This document shows positions 61,200 to 64,000 of a stretch of 64,000 bases of DNA, piece after piece; the stretch's first letter is position 1; each line of letters begins with the position of its first letter. Origin of the DNA: Aliarcobacter sp. (lineage in GTDB: Bacteria > Campylobacterota > Campylobacteria > Campylobacterales > Arcobacteraceae); assembly GCA_028703945.1 (NCBI GenBank), contig JAQVLW010000009.1, positions 1 to 64,000 on the forward strand. Reading direction: 5' to 3'. A program made the translations under genes and the position numbers. The notes beneath the pieces were generated by a model. It had not been told where the DNA came from and ran no database searches. It saw only the letters and a program-made list of their open reading frames with translations.

Positions 61200-62609
61200 A
61201 TGGCAATTACAAGATTTGCACCAAGTCCAACAGGATATTTACACATTGGTGGACTAAGAACATCACTTTACAACTATTTATGGGCTAGAAAAACAAATGG
61301 TGAATTTAGACTAAGAATTGAAGATACAGATACAGCAAGAAACAATGAAGAAGCAATGAAAGCAATTATTAGTGCATTTGATTGGGTTGGATTAAATTAT
61401 GATGGTGAAGTATTTTATCAATCAAAAAGAACAGATATATATAAAGTTTACATTGACAAACTTTTAGAAAATGGGAATGCTTATAAATGTTATATGAGTA
61501 GAGAAGAACTTGACGCTTTAAGAGCAGCTCAAGAAGCAGCAAAACAAAATCCAAGATATGATGGAACTTGGAGACCTGAAGAGGGAAAAGTTTTACCACA
61601 GATTCCAGAAGGAATAGAGCCAGTTATTAGAATAAAAGCTCCATTATCTGGAACTATTGAGTTTGAAGATGGTGTAAAAGGTTCTATGAGATTTGATGCT
61701 AACCAAGTTGATGATTTTGTAATCGCTAGATCAAATGGAATGCCAACATATAATTTTGTTGTTGCTATTGATGATGCGTTAATGAATATGACAGATGTAA
61801 TCAGAGGTGATGACCACTTATCAAATACTCCAAAACAAATTGTAGTTTATAATGCTTTAGGATTTAAACTTCCTAAGTTTTACCATGTTCCAATGATTAA
61901 TAATCCATCAGGGAAAAAACTATCTAAAAGAGATGGTGCAATGGATGTTATGGATTATAAAAACCTAGGATATTTACCAGAAGCTTTACTTAACTTTTTA
62001 GTAAGACTTGGTTGGTCAAATGGTGATCAAGAGATATTTTCAATGGAAGAGATGTTAGAACTATTTGACCCCTCAAATATTAATAAATCATCATCTTCAT
62101 ATAATGGTGAAAAGCTTTTGTGGTTAAATTCTGAATATATAAAAGCTGTTTCAAATGATAGATTATTAGAGGAATTAAAATTCTTTGATTTAGATTTATC
62201 TCATCATTCTAAAAAAACAGAACTTTTAGATTTATCAAAACAAAGAGCTCAAACTTTAGTTGAATTAAAAAAATCTATTACAGATATTTTAGAAGTTCCA
62301 ACTTCTTATGAAGAAAGTGGAGTTAAAAAGTTTGTAAAAGAAGATACAAAAGATTTCCTAGAAAAATATCTTGAACTATTAGAAAAAAACAAAGATGAAT
62401 TATATAATATTGAAAATGTTGAGGCAATTACAAAACCATTTATTCATGATTTAGGCTTGAAATTCCCACAATTATTTCAACCAATTAGAATAGCATTAAC
62501 AGGTGGAACACAAGCGCCTTCTGTTTATGATATTATCGCTATCCTTGGCTTTAACGAAGTTTCTGCAAGGTTAAAAGAAGCCTTAAAAAGAAATTTCCAA
62601 AATACTTGA
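61200..62609 (+). CDS. gltX: Glutamyl-tRNA synthetase
   Basis: 469 residues. HIGH-type motif PTGYLHIGGLR and KMSKS-type motif KKLSKRDG. It charges Glu-tRNA, and in this group often also tRNA(Gln) for GatCAB, encoded in part (gatB) at 25774-27201. It follows the small membrane protein gene. Confidence 0.94.
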   Translation: MAITRFAPSPTGYLHIGGLRTSLYNYLWARKTNGEFRLRIEDTDTARNNEEAMKAIISAFDWVGLNYDGEVFYQSKRTDIYKVYIDKLLENGNAYKCYMSREELDALRAAQEAAKQNPRYDGTWRPEEGKVLPQIPEGIEPVIRIKAPLSGTIEFEDGVKGSMRFDANQVDDFVIARSNGMPTYNFVVAIDDALMNMTDVIRGDDHLSNTPKQIVVYNALGFKLPKFYHVPMINNPSGKKLSKRDGAMDVMDYKNLGYLPEALLNFLVRLGWSNGDQEIFSMEEMLELFDPSNINKSSSSYNGEKLLWLNSEYIKAVSNDRLLEELKFFDLDLSHHSKKTELLDLSKQRAQTLVELKKSITDILEVPTSYEESGVKKFVKEDTKDFLEKYLELLEKNKDELYNIENVEAITKPFIHDLGLKFPQLFQPIRIALTGGTQAPSVYDIIAILGFNEVSARLKEALKRNFQNT

Positions 62610-62662
62610 TTATTTAATAATAATCTGGCATAATAACTACACATTTACAAAGGACAAAATAG

Positions 62663-62929
62663 ATGAATATTTACGTAGGTAATTTATCATATAGAATGAA
62701 TGATAAAGAGTTAGAAGAAGTTTTCTCAAAATTTGGTGCAGTAAAAAGTGCAAAAGTTATCATGGACAGAGAAACAGGAAAATCTAAAGGATTTGGTTTT
62801 ATTGAAATGGAAGACTCAGCAGCTGGAACTAAAGCAATTGAAGCTTTAAATGGTAATGAGAATGAAGGTAGAACTTTAAGAGTTAATGAAGCACAACCTA
62901 GAGCTGAAAAACCTAGAAGACAATTCTAA
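62663..62929 (+). CDS. RRM-type RNA-binding protein
   Basis: 88 residues. RNP2 is IYVGNLS and RNP1 is KGFGFIEM, the full RRM with a short basic RPRRQF end. Such cold-inducible RRM proteins bind RNA in many Campylobacterota and cyanobacteria. It has its own gene with AAAGGA site and a strong terminator. Confidence 0.9.
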   Translation: MNIYVGNLSYRMNDKELEEVFSKFGAVKSAKVIMDRETGKSKGFGFIEMEDSAAGTKAIEALNGNENEGRTLRVNEAQPRAEKPRRQF

Positions 62930-62936
62930 TCTAAAA

Positions 62937-62970
62937 AAGTAGTGTTTTTTTAAATCACTACTTCCTTTTT
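62937..62970 (+). terminator. Terminator after the RRM gene
   Basis: AAGTAGTG and CACTACTT form an 8-bp stem, followed by CCTTTTT, 8 bp beyond the stop. Confidence 0.7.
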
Positions 62971-63030
62971 ATACAAAAAAACAATCAAAAACAATTTCTT
63001 TTTTTATGTTATAATTTTTCAAGGATTATT

Positions 63031-63690
63031 ATGAAAATATTATTATTAGAAGATGATTTAATACTTAATGAAATTATAGAAGAACATCTACTTTCACAAA
63101 ATTATGAAGTTAGTGCAGTTTATACTGGTTTAGAAGCACAAGATTTACTATACAGCCAGAAATTTGATTTATTACTTTTAGATGTAAATGTTCCAATTCT
63201 TAATGGTTTTGAACTATTAAAAGAGTTGAGACAAAAAGAGATTTATACACCAGCCATATTTTTAACTTCCCTAAATCAAGTTAGTGACATTGAAGAGGGA
63301 TTTAAATCTGGCTGTGATGACTACATAAAAAAACCTTTCGAACTTAAAGAGTTGGATATTAGAATAAATAATATAAAACGACTCTTTAACATAAATCCAA
63401 ACAATTTAATTGAAATATCAAAAAATACATTTTTAGATAAAAAAAATCTTTTAATTAAAAAAGAACAAAATAATATACATATAACCAAAAAAGAGTGTGA
63501 GGTTCTAGAATATTTAATAAATAATAATACAAAAGTTGTAAGTATTGAAGAGCTTAGTTTAAATGTTTGGGCTTATGAAGATGCTCCTATTTCATCGACA
63601 ATTAGAACTTATATAAAAAATCTTAGAAAGATTTTAGGTGATGAATATATTATAAATCTACGAGGAGTTGGCTATCGATTTAACAAGTAG
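63031..63690 (+). CDS. OmpR-family response regulator
   Basis: 219 residues. Receiver domain with EDD, phospho-Asp in LLLLDVNVP, Thr/Ser in LTSL and Lys in IKKPFE; winged-helix domain at the end (IRTYIKNLRKILGDEYIIN, then GVGYRFNK). It overlaps the following kinase gene. The target genes are unknown. Confidence 0.9.
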   Translation: MKILLLEDDLILNEIIEEHLLSQNYEVSAVYTGLEAQDLLYSQKFDLLLLDVNVPILNGFELLKELRQKEIYTPAIFLTSLNQVSDIEEGFKSGCDDYIKKPFELKELDIRINNIKRLFNINPNNLIEISKNTFLDKKNLLIKKEQNNIHITKKECEVLEYLINNNTKVVSIEELSLNVWAYEDAPISSTIRTYIKNLRKILGDEYIINLRGVGYRFNK

Positions 63691-64000
63691 TGAAAAAAGC
63701 ACATATTTTAGATTTTTATTATTATATTTAGGTTCTTCTTTTGTTCTAATGTTTTTTATTGCAGTTCTTTATTATCAAAATGAAAAAATTCTTTATTATG
63801 ATTTAACTAAATCAAATATGCAAAATGAAGTCTCTAAAATTTCATCTGAAATTATACTTTCACATATGAGTGGGAATAAATTTGATAAAGAAAAATTACT
63901 TGAAACAGAAAATTATAAAATCTCTTTTTATGACAAAAATCAAAATAAAATATTTGGAAATCTTGATGAAAATATCGATTTCTCAAAAAAGATTATAGAT
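63668..64000 (+). CDS. Sensor histidine kinase, 5' part, cut by the window end
   Basis: The open frame begins inside the response regulator gene and runs to the last base (111 codons). FRFLLLYLGSSFVLMFFIAVLYY is a membrane helix, then a periplasmic-type region follows. No ATG is available before the helix, so TTG at 63668 is used; the start is uncertain. It should phosphorylate the regulator just upstream. Confidence 0.65.
   Translation, partial: MAIDLTSSEKSTYFRFLLLYLGSSFVLMFFIAVLYYQNEKILYYDLTKSNMQNEVSKISSEIILSHMSGNKFDKEKLLETENYKISFYDKNQNKIFGNLDENIDFSKKIID

Noticed and set aside
1-64000. CRISPR arrays, tRNA, rRNA and insertion sequences
   Set aside because: No regularly spaced repeat array, cloverleaf, rRNA segment or transposase was seen on either strand.

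Overview
The window looks like chromosome from a Campylobacterota bacterium of the Arcobacter group. The DNA is very AT-rich. Genes are tightly packed, often with 1-20 bp overlaps. The gene set fits that group: LutABC with a lactate permease, an FAD/Fe-S D-lactate dehydrogenase, RNase J, class Ia ribonucleotide reductase, a Mod system with ModE, OmpR-type regulators and an RRM protein. The genus is inferred from gene content, not proven.

Bases 1-6030: a small integrated element of about 5.8 kb sits at the 3' end of the SRP (4.5S) RNA gene ffs. It carries a DUF4102-type tyrosine integrase, an AlpA-like regulator, an Xre-like regulator, a Rep_trans/RstA-like replication initiator flanked by unusual stem-loops, several unrecognised small genes and two exported proteins. 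Repeats resembling integrase arm sites lie at both ends. The ffs-derived repeat marks both junctions, and the displaced ffs terminator remains at the left edge.

Bases 6110-11920: a YqaA-like membrane protein, then a molybdenum operon modE-modA-mop-modB-modC-methyltransferase-modD, with two candidate ModE operators before modE. Bases 11925-24851: housekeeping and mixed genes: an RluA-type synthase, purB, nrdA, nrdB, a short thioesterase-like gene, a VOC protein, a diguanylate cyclase, a GltD-like oxidoreductase, an OmpA-family protein and an AcuI-type reductase. Bases 24878-28035: gpsA, gatB and a SurA-like chaperone.

Bases 28108-38543 form a lactate locus read leftward: lutA-lutB-lutC, a hybrid-sensor kinase and its response regulator, the lactate permease lctP, two tiny open reading frames with good ribosome sites, and the D-lactate dehydrogenase. 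Lactate would be imported by LctP and oxidised by LutABC and Dld; the two-component pair probably controls uptake.

Bases 38607-50059: a methyltransferase, dCMP deaminase, accB-accC, a DEAD-box helicase with a repetitive RG-rich tail, an AEC transporter that appears to start at ATT, asnB, a NifX-like protein, BluB, and a Phd-like protein in front of a two-subunit fumarate reductase/succinate dehydrogenase without a visible membrane anchor. Bases 50358-57930: phoH-like, hemJ, rarA, an RsuA-family synthase, kdsD, rnj and rsmA, all leftward. Bases 58004-64000: hisF, a SIMPL protein that appears to start at ATA, a nucleosidase-like gene, rlmN, a 33-residue membrane protein, gltX, an RRM protein and a two-component system cut by the window end. 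I found no tRNA, rRNA, CRISPR array or insertion sequence.
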